Positions 31,565 through 43,588 of a DNA stretch of 64,000 nucleotides are shown piece after piece (position 1 is the stretch's first letter; every line of letters begins with the position of its first letter). This stretch comes from Polytrichum commune (lineage: Eukaryota > Streptophyta > Polytrichopsida > Polytrichales > Polytrichaceae). Where the stretch lies: the NCBI GenBank assembly GCA_950295325.1, contig OX485805.1:29499501-29563500 (forward strand), given 5' to 3'. A program made the translations under genes and the position numbers. The notes beneath the pieces were generated by a model. It was given only the letters and a program-made list of their open reading frames with translations, made no database searches and was not told the origin of the DNA.

Positions 31565-34173
31565 ATGACAGACATCCAAATTCAGATGCCAGGCATGTTG
31601 CCACGCTCCTCCCTCAAGAACTACAACAACGGCAACACAGGTCACGACGATGCGGGAAGATCAACTTCCCAGGACGACCTAATCGAGCCAACATCCTCAT
31701 CTTCAGCCTGCGATTCCGCAGGAGGGTGGTACGAGACCTTGAGGCCGCGAATCTCCCTCCTGCAGAAGGCGGCGGCCGAGCTAATCAGCACATTCATCCT
31801 GGTGTTCGCGGGGTGCGGGGCCATCATGGTGGATGCACATCGGGGCGGGGTGGTCACGCATGTTGGTATTTCCGTCACGTTCGGGCTCGTGGTGGCGGCC
31901 ATGATTTACACCGTGGGCCACATCTCGGGAGCTCACATGAACCCCGCGGTCACCATCGCGTTCGCGCTCACCAAGCACTTCCCGTGGCCCCAGGTGCCTG
32001 TGTATGTGGCGGCCCAGTGCGCGGGGGGGATCGCGGCGTCGTTCGCGCTCGACTTGATCTTGCATCCCGCGGCGTTCGAGGGCGCGACATTGCCGTCGGG
32101 AAGCGACGCGCAGTCGCTGGTGCTGGAGATCATCATCACCTTCGTTCTCATGTTCGTCATCTCCGCCGTCACCACCGACAAACGAGCGGTGCGTGGTTTC
32201 TTCCTAATACTACCCTTCTCATCTATTCAAAATTGGCTTCATTCATTCATTTACTATTAATTTATTGCACTAAGAGCATCACCACCCATCCTACAAAATG
32301 CAGGGTGGATCATCCTCACAATAAGTTCAAGTCACCCGGTTTGCAAGCCGGGTGACCCACCCATGACTTGTATACAAGGTGATAAAACAAGGAAGAAACA
32401 AAAGCAAGATGAATCTCATTGGCACCTTGGAAATTGGAGAGGAATATGGAGTTTGTCCTTTGTTGTTTAGGGGGCTCCCTTTTTGTTTTGGGGCCGGAGC
32501 TCCGACTTGCAAAATGACCCCAATTTGCAAGCCAACCTCAACTTCCAAGCTGGCCCTACCAACAAATCATCCATTTTGCAGGATGGGTGGGGCACTTTTG
32601 CAAGCCGCCTCTCACAATATAAGTTCAAGTCATCCGTTTTTCAGGATGGGTGGTGATGCTCTAAGAGAGAAAACTTGTCCATTCCAATCATCTGTTAGAA
32701 CTTGTCTGTTGTAACTTATGGTGAGAAAATGCACAAATTAAATAAACTTAATTGGCCACCGGAGGTTTTGGGTTGCGAACCACAATCAAAAACCTTTGGT
32801 TGGCAACTGATTTTATTTATTTTATGCATTTTCTCATCATAAGTTACAACGGACAAGGTGCAGTAAATAATTGGAATGACATGATTGGAATCTAGTCCTA
32901 ATACGAAACGATAGGCATTCTCGAGCATAAACCTTTTTGGATATTTTTTGGAACATGTGTGCATTATAATTGTTATAACCGGTTGCTTCCAACAACTCTT
33001 GTGGGTTCTTTTGTCCATGAAGAGGACATTTCTTTTGTAGCTATATTTTACGTCCATGAGTAGACTTGTTATATCCGGTAATGGGCAAGAGTTGATAAAT
33101 GTCTCTAAGTTGCTCTTGCAAGTTGATCATCCACTCTCCTCTCGTATGTTATGTAGTGCATTATAGGCATGGTACCATATGATGGGTTACAATGCAATGC
33201 ATTCCCTACCCTTTTGTGTCCACACATTTGACTCCATAGAGTGAGCATAAATTAACAAAGGGAAGGTTTCCCACTCCACATAGAAATTAGTCCAATGGAT
33301 CAACTTGGGAGTTGTCTCCTCCCGTTAGCCATTGCTATTCGCACAATTTTGATTTTCAAGTTTGAGAATCATTTTGCTTGAGATTAGAAGATTATAGGAG
33401 GTCAAAGCAAAGATCCTCTTTCTCTTGAATTATCACATAAACCTTCCCAATCATGTTAACTAGATACTGAAACTAGAACAGCATTTATATTATGGGCACA
33501 CAAGGGAGCCCCTAATAGGTCAGGATGCTCAATTGACCTTAGGAGTTGTTTGTGCCATTGCTTGCAGTGCGGTGAATTGGCAGGAATCGCCATCGGCTCG
33601 ACGATTGCCTTGAATGTCTTGGTGGCCAAGTGAGTACTGTGACTTTCTATAATTTGGCACTATGAGTATTTTATGAAGACTATGAATCCACTTAAAATTT
33701 ATAGCATTTTTTTTGGAGTTGAAAATATGTGCATAGTGTGTGTGGATGGCGATCCTTGCTTCATAAAACAAGTACAAAATTTACCATTCCAATCCGAACA
33801 GAAATGGTATCATTGGGTTCCTTCGCTCTTTCCAAGCATGTTGCTCCTCCTCGTTGTGTTGTAACAAATCATCAATTCATTAGAAGCATGAGTTGTTGCC
33901 ACCAAGAATATGGTGCATTTGAAGTTTGCAGTCAGTAAATTTTGTGGATCACTGAATGTTTGCAACCATGGCAGGCCGATTTCCGGAGCGTCGATGAACC
34001 CCGCAAGGTCTATCGGTCCAGCAATTGCATCCTCAAATTACCGCGCCCTGTGGGTGTACATCCTCGGTCCAATTGTCGGTGCGGCCGCCGGAGGGTTAGG
34101 CTACCATCTCATTCGCCTCCCAGCGAAGGACATGGCCTGTAATCAAAAACCTGCCAAGAGCTTCCGCCGTTGA
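31565..34173 (+). CDS. NIP-type aquaporin (Nodulin26-like intrinsic protein), copy 1
   Basis: A membrane channel of the MIP family; NIPs pass glycerol, metalloids, ammonia or water depending on their filter. Three exons: 31565-32188 (ATG context [10 protein letters not shown]), 33568-33629 and 33975-34173, with clean GT/AG borders and phases 0 and 2. Exon 1 has a soluble N-terminus of about 67 residues, then transmembrane segments from [20 protein letters not shown]. The first half-helix box is [20 protein letters not shown]. Exon 2 encodes [19 protein letters not shown]. Exon 3 has the second box [16 protein letters not shown], whose Arg is the conserved filter Arg. Phe stands where nodulin-26 has the filter Trp (TFGL versus TWGL), by my alignment. 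The C-terminus ends KSFRR, a NIP-like Ser/Arg tail. Length is about 294 residues. The large first intron holds a MITE. Confidence 0.93.
32274..32661. mobile_element. MITE inside NIP intron 1
   Basis: The left end is GAGCATCACCACCCATCCT and the right end is AGGATGGGTGGTGATGCTC, a perfect inverted pair. The TAA target duplication is at 32271-32273 and 32662-32664. Length is 388 bp. It lies wholly in the intron and leaves the exons intact. Confidence 0.88.
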
Positions 34174-35174
34174 GTTGATTTAGGCATCCTCTGCATCATC
34201 CAATGCCAACAAATTGAATCACTGCGGTTGAACTGGACACTATAACCTCATCGACATAGCCCTAATTCAGCTCAGGCAACGGTGATGGGCGCTCTGTACG
34301 TAGAATGTCGGTTCCTGTCAGAAACTGCAAGGATTCGGGGAAGGATTAAGTTATATAATGAGATCCTGGCGGATTTGTACATTCATAAACCGTAAACCCT
34401 TGTGCTATCTGTGAACATAGATTGAAAGTGGAGGCTACGAAATTGATGCAAAGGAGGATGATGACCATAACAAGTGCGATACATCACTTTTTTCTATCCC
34501 AAGGTCAAATGTACATGGTTGTTAGTAGTAAACCTAATGCTCCGAGTTATTTGAAGATAGAGAGTCGTAATAGTAGTGGTGCTTGGACTTGGAATTCTTG
34601 CGACCAGTTTTTCCTCCCCTGGCCGCCAGCGGAGAAATGAGGATGCTCAGAGTTGGAAGGATGATGATCAATGATGACTTTCCTCACCTCGTCGACAGGG
34701 GAGTTGGTGTAATTGACTCAATTTGTGAGACACTCATTTGTAATAAAAATTTCGCGGAGTTGAAGATTGCTCTTCGCACATAAATACCTGTTCTACAAGA
34801 TTGAGTTTCCAGTGATGCGGAGTTGCAATGATACTTGGGTAATCCTAAGAGTTCATGAGTCCATTTGGGGAAGGAAAGAAATGAAACAAAGAATAACATT
34901 TAGGTTGTTTTATGTTTTACCCACCAGTCCAATACTGTGTCCGGGGAGATTTTCCTAGTGTTTCCAAGTCTAACTGGTTAAATGTTGTGATCTTTCGGGT
35001 GCCCTTCATTTTATTGAGGTATATTCCATAGATTCCTCTAAAAGGATCCCTAATTTTCCTGAAGTCTTGAACTTCAAATGGTTCTTTGTCACACTCAACC
35101 GGCTCATCTGTAACTAGCGGTTAGTTCTCCCTGTTCATAGGTCCAATACAATCCTAACAGAGGCGTGGTGAGTC
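34174..35174. other. NIP copy 1 downstream region
   Basis: About 34240-34500 (with ATTGAAAGTGGAGGCT and GATGCAAAGGAGGATGATGA) resembles 40010-40290 downstream of the second NIP gene, so the tandem duplication includes 3' flanking sequence. No other gene is recognised. Confidence 0.55.
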
Positions 35175-35177
35175 TTA

Positions 35178-35676
35178 GGGTCACTTCACACACGAGCCAA
35201 GAGCCGTGACCATGAAATTGTGGGAGTCCAAAAGAAAGTGTCCAAAGGCCGTCCCAAGACATCTCCAAAATCATGTAGTGTGGTCATGACCCTCAAGTGT
35301 AGTGTGAAGTCATATGTGGCCGGGCCCTCAACCAAATGCTATTTCAATGAGTTTCTATTCATGCGGGTCCTCACACATGATAAAAATAGAATAAATCAAC
35401 GGTTGTGAGCGTTCGGAATGCCATGGTCTCCCGGTTTTGTGTTAAGCCTACCTCCAAGAGGTGGTTTTTGAAAATAGTCCAAGTGACCATGAAACATGAT
35501 TCATTCGATGCCATGTAGGAACCCATGTACACTCTACATCCATTTTGCATTCACATACTCCATTGGTCCCATAAGCGTAGTGTGAAACTTACTTGGACTA
35601 GCTTTGCCTTTTCCACCAATGGGAGTGCTTAAAGTGTAATGGTCATGGGCTCTCAATCTCATGTGTGAAGTGGCCC
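35178..35676. mobile_element. Harbinger-like MITE, GGGCCACTTCACAC family, copy a
   Basis: The left end is GGGTCACTTCACACACGAG. The right end, reverse complemented, is GGGCCACTTCACACATGAG. The TTA target duplication is at 35175-35177 and 35677-35679. Length is 499 bp. It shares internal blocks such as AAATCATGTAGTGTGGTCA with the copies at 56084 and 60354. Confidence 0.85.
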
Positions 35677-37918
35677 TTATTAGGCTTATGTAATATTAAG
35701 ATCCATTTGGACATGCTACATTGATGGGCTTATGTTTGAACTTTTAAACATAGGTAGATTAAACAATGAGAGCAAAATGTAGATGGGTGAGTTTACACTA
35801 GGGTCGATGACCAAAGAAACTCCTGAAATGAGCGATCAAATTGATCAAGAGTAAAGATTTGGACCCCAAGGATTTTACATCAGAGTTTAGGGTCAAATAT
35901 ATGAAAAAATGAAGTGGCGATAAAGTGTCATCACTTTCCTATCAAATCTCGACAATCCCCTTCAAGAATATACTCCTAGCTTGAAATGCCAATCCTCAAG
36001 TTTGGTTCCAATCTTCAGTTCAAGAGTATGGTCTATTCAAGGGGTGTTTGAAGGGGTTTTCAACCTCACGTTTCTTGGACCCAAACCCTAAAATAAGCTT
36101 GCCCTAAGTATATGATATACTGAAGGTTGATTGTTCACTAGCAACATAGATAGTGACTGATTCAAAGTGAAGCTAGGAATGCATTGGAGTGAGATAGACA
36201 TGGAAAACAAAGATAGCACACAATTCATAATTGGTCATTCATCCAATCTAATATAAAGATCATTGAAACGTGTCACAATTTTTCTTTCATGGAGACATCA
36301 TCCATAATACCTAGATTTTGTCCATGAGTGAAGTAATCGGTCATGTTTCATAACGAGCTCGAGCGACAAGTAGGTGGATGACTTCCCTCTTTTGTGGGGC
36401 TCTTGTGGTTATTTAGTCCAAAGATGGTGATAAATAGGTTGAGAGTGTAGGGTTGGGAATGTGATATAAGGTAGAGCGTGCTATATCCAACGCCCCACCC
36501 AAGAGCAACACCTATAAATGCCTCCTAATCTTGTACCCAGAACACGCCTTAAAATATTTAAATGTCTCCGACGCAAAGTGGAGGTGGATTTGGGTGAAAA
36601 ATATGGTGGTTGTGGGAAAATGCAAGGTTGGTTTTGGGCGAAAGTGGGATTGGATTTGAGCAAGCATCGGAACATAGCTAGGGGTGGCTCACTTATAAGT
36701 ATTTATTAAGATCCCACATGTAAAACTTATAAGAACTCAATTTCTTATTGAGTAGAAAGTTGGTTTTAGTGTGGGGGTGGTTTTGGGCAAAAGGTGGGGG
36801 CGGTTTTGAGAGAAAACGGGGTTTGTTTTGGTTGAGTAATGGGGGCATTTTGGGCGAGTGCCGAAACAGTTTTGGGAACCGTTTGCAATGAAAATAGTGG
36901 GAATCTAGGGACAAATTTAGGAAACTAGGATAAGTGATTTCAAAATTTTATAATATCTCCATATGATGTGCAATTATTTATTTATTTTGTTTCTACTATG
37001 TCTAAGCCAATTTGCTAAGCCAATCATACCATACCACTAATCCCAACGAACTACCAAAAAAGGCTAAATAGCTTAAAGTGCTGGTTAAAGCTCCCTCTAC
37101 CTTAGTGTTACAGAATTATAGAGTAACATGCAGGGCGTTGAGGGAGCTCAGGAGAGATTACTTGCATACAAATACAATCAAATGGAAGCTTGAAGATGAT
37201 CACGAAATTATAACAAAAGGCCATGTGGAAATTATTTATTATCAACGACAAATATGAACTTCCCAATAGGGTGATCCCACATGTCTACTGCTCATAGGTA
37301 CAGTTGATGACAATCTGTTAAATCAGAACACACATTTAAGTGCATGTGACCCCATCAACTGTGACATGTTGTTTACTGATTCGGGTATATTAAGCCAATG
37401 GTGTGTACACAAAGTAAATAACAAATAATATAACACCAGAAATGTGATCTTGTTACCTTGTAAAAAATCCAATGTTTACTGAAGTGAAAAGAAATGCGCC
37501 AAACTTTAAGGTTTAAAGTAAAGGTAAAAGTAGAAGTACAATTAAAGTAAAAGTAAAAGTAAAAGTAAAACCAAAGCATAAACAGAACCTTCAATGAATA
37601 AAGTAAAAGTAAAGTTGGAAACCTAGCTACTATATAAAGGCGACCATTGTTATATGTTGGTAAACCTTTTGTATTTTCCTGAACAGAATCCCATATCATT
37701 AACCCACCAATATCATTGCTAAAAGCGTTGAGAGAAATCAACGCCCTCATTGTTATTTGTATCAAGACCCAGAGTTTTTTGATTACTTTGTAATTTGAAG
37801 ACTAAACATCATCGTGTTTGCCATTAATAAAGAGAAGGCAAGGGTTGTCGGTTTGAAGTTTGTCACAAAGTTCAGAATCATCACTGCAACAACCAACGAT
37901 CGACACAGAATAACACAA
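35677..37918. other. Upstream region of second NIP gene
   Basis: No gene is recognised. Around 36760-36840 a G-rich run repeats GGTTTTGGGC-like words. About 37510-37610 is an AAAGT-rich simple repeat. Close to the gene, AAACATCATCGTGTTTGCCA (about 37803) resembles 31480-31500 upstream of the first NIP gene, so 5' flanking sequence was duplicated as well. Confidence 0.5.
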
Positions 37919-39639
37919 ATGGCAGACATCCGAATTCAGATGCCGGCCGTGCCTCCCGCTCCTCCCTCGGGAACAAAGTGGGAAGATTATCTCGTACCCA
38001 TGATGACCCAATTGAGCCGAATTCTTCAGCAGATCACCCCGCAGGGTCGTCGTACGAGACCCGAAGACCTTGGATCGCTCCGCTGAAGAAGGCAATGGCC
38101 GAGCTGATCAGCACATTCATCCTGGTGTTCGCGGGGTGCGGGGCCATCATGGTGGACACACTGCGAGGCGGGGTGGTCACACATGTTGGTGTTGCCCTCA
38201 CGTTCGGGCTCGTGGTGGCGGCCATGATTTACACCGTGGGCCACATCTCGGGAGCTCACATGAACCCCGCGGTCACCATCGCGTCCGCGCTCACCAAGCA
38301 CTTCCCGTGGCACCAGGTGCCTATGTATGTGGCGGCCCAGTGCGCGGGGGCGGTCGCGGCATCGTTCGTGCTCGGCTTGATCTTGCCTCCGGCGGCCTTC
38401 TTGGGCGCGACGTTGCCGTCGGGAAGCGACGTGCAGTCGCTGGTGCTGGAGATCATCATCACCTTCATTCTCATGTTCGTCGTCTCCGCAGTCACCACCG
38501 ACACACAGTCGGTACGTGATCGCCTCCTCCTTAATTATACCCTTTTCATCGAAACTTGATTAAAAGGTACCACTAAGGTAGATGACTTTTGAATGGTCAC
38601 TTTTTCCGACGAGCCCACTTGTCCTAGGATATGAAACACGCAGTTAGTGCAAGGTGATAAGCAAATTCAAGTCGAGACCGTCGCCACTTTCCTCACAATT
38701 CCTGGAGCCCTGAAGAACATCTTCGTCATTATCAAAGTGAAGGTTCTCGTGCTCATCAAATTGGTCATATACTGTAGGTCCCCCACCCAAGACATGAGTT
38801 TAAGAAAGATTGGACTACATGTTAAGAAATCGTTGATTATTCGAGGCTCAGATGGTCAACGTAATTGTTCAAGAAGAAACTCAAAAAAATCTTCACTTTG
38901 GTAATGAATGTAAAGATATTCATACGAGCCATGTAATCATATTCATGAAAACATTTGGTGTGAAAACCATTTGGTGACTAGCGCCATTTGAAAACCCCCA
39001 TTTGAAAACCTCGGTCCCCCCTTGAGTAGGTTCATTGGACTTATGTGTTGTTTTGGTCTGCTTTGCAGCACGGCAAATTGGCAGGAATCGCTGTTGGCTC
39101 CACGATTGCACTAAATGTCATGATGGCCAAGTAAGTTCCATAACCGTAACTTGCATTTGGACAAACATTCCGATCAATGCATGCATGTGCTGTACGAGAT
39201 GATTAGCAACTCCAAATTGTGCATGTAGTCATTTGCCTCATACTTCTTGTTGATCCCAGAAATCATGTTGACTATTGAACTTAGAATGGAAAACCGGAGG
39301 ATGTCAACATGTAACCGGTTGGACATGCAAACACTAGGATGTCAACCGGTTATGTCCAAAAATCTCCCCGATCACTGATCTACGTTAAGTAACTCTCTAA
39401 TCATTGAGTATTGGCATGTTTGCACCCGTGGCAGGCCAATTTCCGGAGCATCAATGAACCCCGCAAGGTCGATCGGCCCAGCAATGGTGTCCCTGAACTA
39501 CCATGCCCTGTGGGTGTATATTGTCGGTCCAATTCTGGGTGCTGCAGCCGGAGCATTAAGCTACAGTCTCATCCGCCTCCCAGAGGAAGAAGGCTCCGCC
39601 TGTGACCAAAAACCTGCCAACAGAGAGCCCGGTTGCTGA
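37919..39639 (+). CDS. NIP-type aquaporin, copy 2 (N-terminal reading-frame break)
   Basis: Tandem paralogue of the gene at 31565. Exons end at 38511, then 39069-39130 and 39435-39639, with the same splice positions and phases as copy 1. The channel body is intact: [39 protein letters not shown], then [20 protein letters not shown] and the end REPGC. The conserved start ATG at 37919 (MADIRIQMP) is in a different frame from the channel: its frame stops at 38086. The channel frame is open from before 37978 with no ATG before 38095 (MAELIST). So either a small indel truncated the soluble N-terminus, or translation starts at 38095, or there is a sequence error. The C-terminal tail differs from copy 1 and lacks the KSFRR end. 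Function is uncertain. Confidence 0.85.
38636..38790 (-). repeat. Family C related repeat in NIP copy 2 intron 1
   Basis: AGTTAGTGCAAGGTGAT, CATTATCAAAGTGAAGG and GTAGGTCCCCC match 3250-3390 in the last DET1 intron. The copy is partial. Confidence 0.45.
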
Positions 39640-40963
39640 TCATAGTGCAGTGTAACAAAAGTTAGAATTCTCCAACTCAGATGACACGTCATCAGTTTGT
39701 CCGCCTAGGACGTTACCTCAGCTACATGTCAGGACAACCTCCCTGTACAAGGTGATTAACTGATTTCCAAAGACTTCTCTGAGAACCTTCCGTCAAAACT
39801 CCCGGCTCTTCTCAGCAGTTCGCCACGACACTATATAGGGACATTATAGCTGTTAGTTTTACAAGACAGAGTTAGTGTGCTTTATAGTAGATAGGTAGCA
39901 GGCATCAATTCATGTATATGCATACAGACAATTGTGAATAAAAGATCTACGCATTTACTGTCAGTCACTTGTGCACACTTGGAGAGATTATGCTTGCATA
40001 AACCTATATGTTCAACAGTTGAATTGGACATAACCTCGAATCAGGTGACGGTAATGGGTACTCTGCAAATCTTGGCTCCTGTCAGAAACTGCAAGGATCC
40101 ATAGAAGGATTAAGTTGTTGTTAAAACATAGACACAAATGAGAAGCATGGAAGGAGACTTGTATGTATATATAAAACCTAACCTCTAAACCCTTTACCCT
40201 AATATAATAGACATACATTGAAAGCAGAGGCTCCAAAATTGGTACAAAGGATGATGGTGACTGTAAGTAGTGCCATACAATGTTATCTCCATACCATGGT
40301 TAATTGGGTAGGGCTGGGAATAATCAAATACTATATCATGTTTATTCTCTCTTATCAACAGATGCAGCTTGATAAACTTGGGTGAAGCATGGTCATTGAT
40401 ATTATTAGAACATAGCGGCTAGTAAAAGTTGAACAATGTTATGAAAACATATGTTTATGCCCAATAAATAAAAAAACCAATATGAAAATCAAACTCCTCG
40501 CGATAAGGCACATGCCAAGGCCAAAATTCTTTTATCTTGGCCCACTAGTCTTAGTTTCAAAACCGACGTTTTCGAATGTGTGTGGCCTCCACATGAGTCC
40601 CCCCTCCGGTCTATGAGGGGTAGGAAAACATACATACATGCATGGACACATACATACGTGTATCGTATATCGTATATCGTATGTACATGTACATCATACA
40701 CACACATATATATATATATATCATACATACATACATACATACATACACGTGCGCATCATCATTATTCTCACTCGCAATTCTTTTGTGCCAGGTTAGCATC
40801 TGTGTTTTGTGGGTTAAGTATGGTGAGTTCACATCTGTGTTGTGGATTTTCAGCAATTTGATTTCCGAAAGAAAACTCCGATTGCAGATTCGACAAGAAG
40901 GAAGGGTGAAGAGAAGTGTGTCGGAGAGTGAGTGAGGGCGGAACTGCTAGTTGTTTTGGGGTG
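39640..40963. other. Intergenic with microsatellite
   Basis: The 3' flank of NIP copy 2 (similar to that of copy 1 at about 40010-40290) is followed by a CATA/TACA microsatellite at about 40625-40750. The right end is the 5' flank and probable leader of the next gene. No other coding feature was seen. Confidence 0.5.
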
Positions 40964-43588
40964 ATGGCGGCGATGGCTGGAATCAAACCTGACAAGTACT
41001 CCGCTGTGGTGCTCGGAGGCACCTTCGACCGCCTTCACGCAGGTCACCATATCCTATTGAAGGTACGTGAAAATTTGGAAGCAGGCTTTGTTTAATTTCG
41101 TGTAAGCAAGTGCAGGGTTCTATATCGCAAGAACAGGACCAAGAGCCTCCTAATCGTAGGCACTGGAATTTTCGTCCTATACGATTCTCCTCAATTCAGT
41201 GCTCTCCTTTTTCAAATCGCCCACAAAATTCTGTATCCTCGTTTCTACGAAGTGCAATTTCACGAGATTGAGGTTACCTCGAAGTGATGTTAGCAGGTTG
41301 CATAAACTCTCTCGACTACTCTTGAAAGTAGGTTTACTCCCATTAAGAAGAATTTGCGTATGTATTTCTGTAAATCCATCATCCCCGCCATCGACCTTCC
41401 ATGCAAAAAAATTGGGATCCTCGATTTAGAGACTGGAACAAAAAGAATGCTCGGGAGGATATCTTTCTTTGTATGATTTCAGGGCGCAAGGGAGTGAGCT
41501 AGAGGGAGGGAAGCAAGCAATCGGCTCGAGTAGATAAAAGTTATTGCAGCACGATGGGAAATTTTTAGGTTTGCGGTGACTTATCAAGATTGCTCAAAAA
41601 TGCAAGATGTATGTTACCATTTGCGATAAGAATTTGTTGTTTCTGAAAATTTCTTTAGTTCTAAGTACATGATGCTTGCAGGCAGCGGCAGAATTAGCAA
41701 GGGAGAGGGTGGTGGTGGGTATCAGCACTGGCATCATGCTGGCCAACAAAGAGGTGTGCTCATTTTCTTCTTTCTTGGTTTTAGGATTTTTTGGTTGTTA
41801 GAACACTAGAAATCTGCAGGATATTTGGAGTTTTTGGATTGACCTTGCAATCTGAGGGTTGGAGGGGCTTTAGGAGCAAGTTCATCCACCCTCAGGCTGC
41901 AAGCTGAATGACCATCACCAGACTAACTCTATGGTACTGGCTAAACAGTGAAAATACATGGCTACTAAAGGATCGGTCTGCACAAAAGGTTGTTCAGATT
42001 GCAAATCTCAAGCAGTAACTACACTAAACATCTGATTTAGTGTGGCCCACACTATTCATCATGAACCCACACTCAGTGCCTTGCAATCATTGGGTGGCAA
42101 CTATGTAGAGAGGGTGTCATATGACACTTGGTGCTACATGACAAGTCACAAAGACGAAGACCACTCTAATAACATGACACACCAATTTTAATTCTACACT
42201 AAATCAGATTTTAGTGTAGTCACTGGCATCCACTAGAGTACTGCTGGTGCAGTACTTTGTGTCCGACATTAGGGTTCAACGTGTGACCCAGTTGAAGCTA
42301 GATATTGACTGTTGCAGAATGCACCTGATAAGCTTCAGTTTTTTTTGTTAGCAGTGGATCTTTGTAGAAGGTCCTGCACAGGTCACTTCGCACTTGAAAG
42401 AACCGAGGCCGAGATAGTGAAGAGCAATGTATGGAGATTCTACCACCAGCCAATGTATCCTGAAAGGCTACTGTGTTTCGGAAATGGCAGCGACATTCTT
42501 AGATTTCTCTATATTGCATAGGAAGAGACACCGAGTCCATACAATTAGCGGGTTTATGATCGTCATAATCCTGTTTCTTCGATTGAGGCTAAAAATTGGA
42601 CTGTTGTTGTTGTCACCCCAGTTTGCAGACTTGATTGAACCTCTGGATGTGAGGAGGCAAGCAGTAGAGGATTTCATTAAGGTTTGCTACTCATATCCTT
42701 ATTTACTTCTACATCACTGTTTTATGGATGACTGATTTAGTGAAGGAGCTGGATCCTTTTTTATGCATCGGTAATCTGCAGGTGATAAATTGACTTACGT
42801 GCAATTTAGCATACCCAAGTGCTTTTACCCAAAATAATCTGATTCTCAAGGGGTGTTTTGAGAAAATATTGAGAAAGGTGGGTTTGCTCTTTGGGGGTGG
42901 ATGATGGAGAGTGGATTCTGGTGCAGGGCAGTCAGTAAAGCCAGGACTGGAGGTGCAAACTGAGCCTATCACAGACCCTTATGGGCCATCTATCGTAGAT
43001 GCGGGGCTTGAAGCTATTGTTGTAAGGTTAGCATCAGACTAATTCAACCTTTAGTTAATGTTACAATCAACATTCATTCACCTCATAATTCAACCTTTTA
43101 GGATTTTCTATGATAAAATATAGAAACAAAAAGGTTAAATTTGCAACCCTGCCTGTGGTGGGAATTGGTCCAATGTTGTTGCAGTTTGATGTGAAATCAG
43201 TATTTGTATATGACTTTATAAGTTTATAGGTTTATAATGACGGCCACTTCCAGCATCTCCTAGCAGTGGATGCATGTTGATAATCTAATGAATTGTTTTC
43301 TTTTAGTATCCAGTATTGAAAAATGGTTTGTTGATTTGAGAATAGCACGGAGACCATAAAGGGAGGAGAAGCGGTGAACAAGAAGAGGGCTGAACGGGGT
43401 CTCTCACACCTGCAGGTAGGGAGCTTTGTCCCCAAAAAAATTCTGCCCCTGGTTAAGTGCACAGTTTCAGAACCTTGTTGCAACATAATTAGAAATGATC
43501 TGGCAGATTTTAATGACAGATTGCATGTGGTTCGGTGGTACAGGTGGAGGTAGTAGACCTGATCATTGAAGATGGGTGTACCGAGAAG
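40964..43588 (+). CDS. Phosphopantetheine adenylyltransferase (CoA biosynthesis), last exon not found
   Basis: It transfers AMP from ATP to 4'-phosphopantetheine, giving dephospho-CoA, the fourth step of CoA synthesis; in plants it is a small separate enzyme (COAD). Exons: 40964-41062, 41682-41753, 42622-42681, 42932-43026, 43346-43415 and 43544-43588. All borders are GT/AG and the frame is continuous. Exon 1 gives [19 protein letters not shown] with the nucleotidyltransferase HxGH motif. Next are [57 protein letters not shown] and [13 protein letters not shown], all landmarks of plant enzymes. Visible coding is 147 residues. The family's C-terminal ISSS-type exon was not convincingly found downstream; ISSRNARKR at about 44140 is only a weak candidate. 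The gene may be incomplete. Confidence 0.88.
42006..42224. mobile_element. MITE, ACTACACTAAA family, in intron 2 of the adenylyltransferase gene
   Basis: The left end ACTACACTAAACATCTGATT and the right end AATCAGATTTTAGTGTAGT are inverted. About 219 bp. Its inner sequence (GTCATATGACAC, TAATAACATGACACACCAAT) is related in inverted orientation to 51640-51838. A target duplication is not clear. Confidence 0.65.

Noticed and set aside
31495-32355. A 286-codon Arg/Gly/His-rich frame over the NIP exon
   Set aside because: It is a shifted-frame shadow of the GC-rich aquaporin exon, and its composition is explained by that.
38070-38519. A 149-codon His/Gly/Arg-rich frame
   Set aside because: Same shadow effect over the second aquaporin gene.
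40489-40935. Overlapping frames rich in Tyr/His/Ile/Thr
   Set aside because: They translate the CATA/TACA microsatellite.
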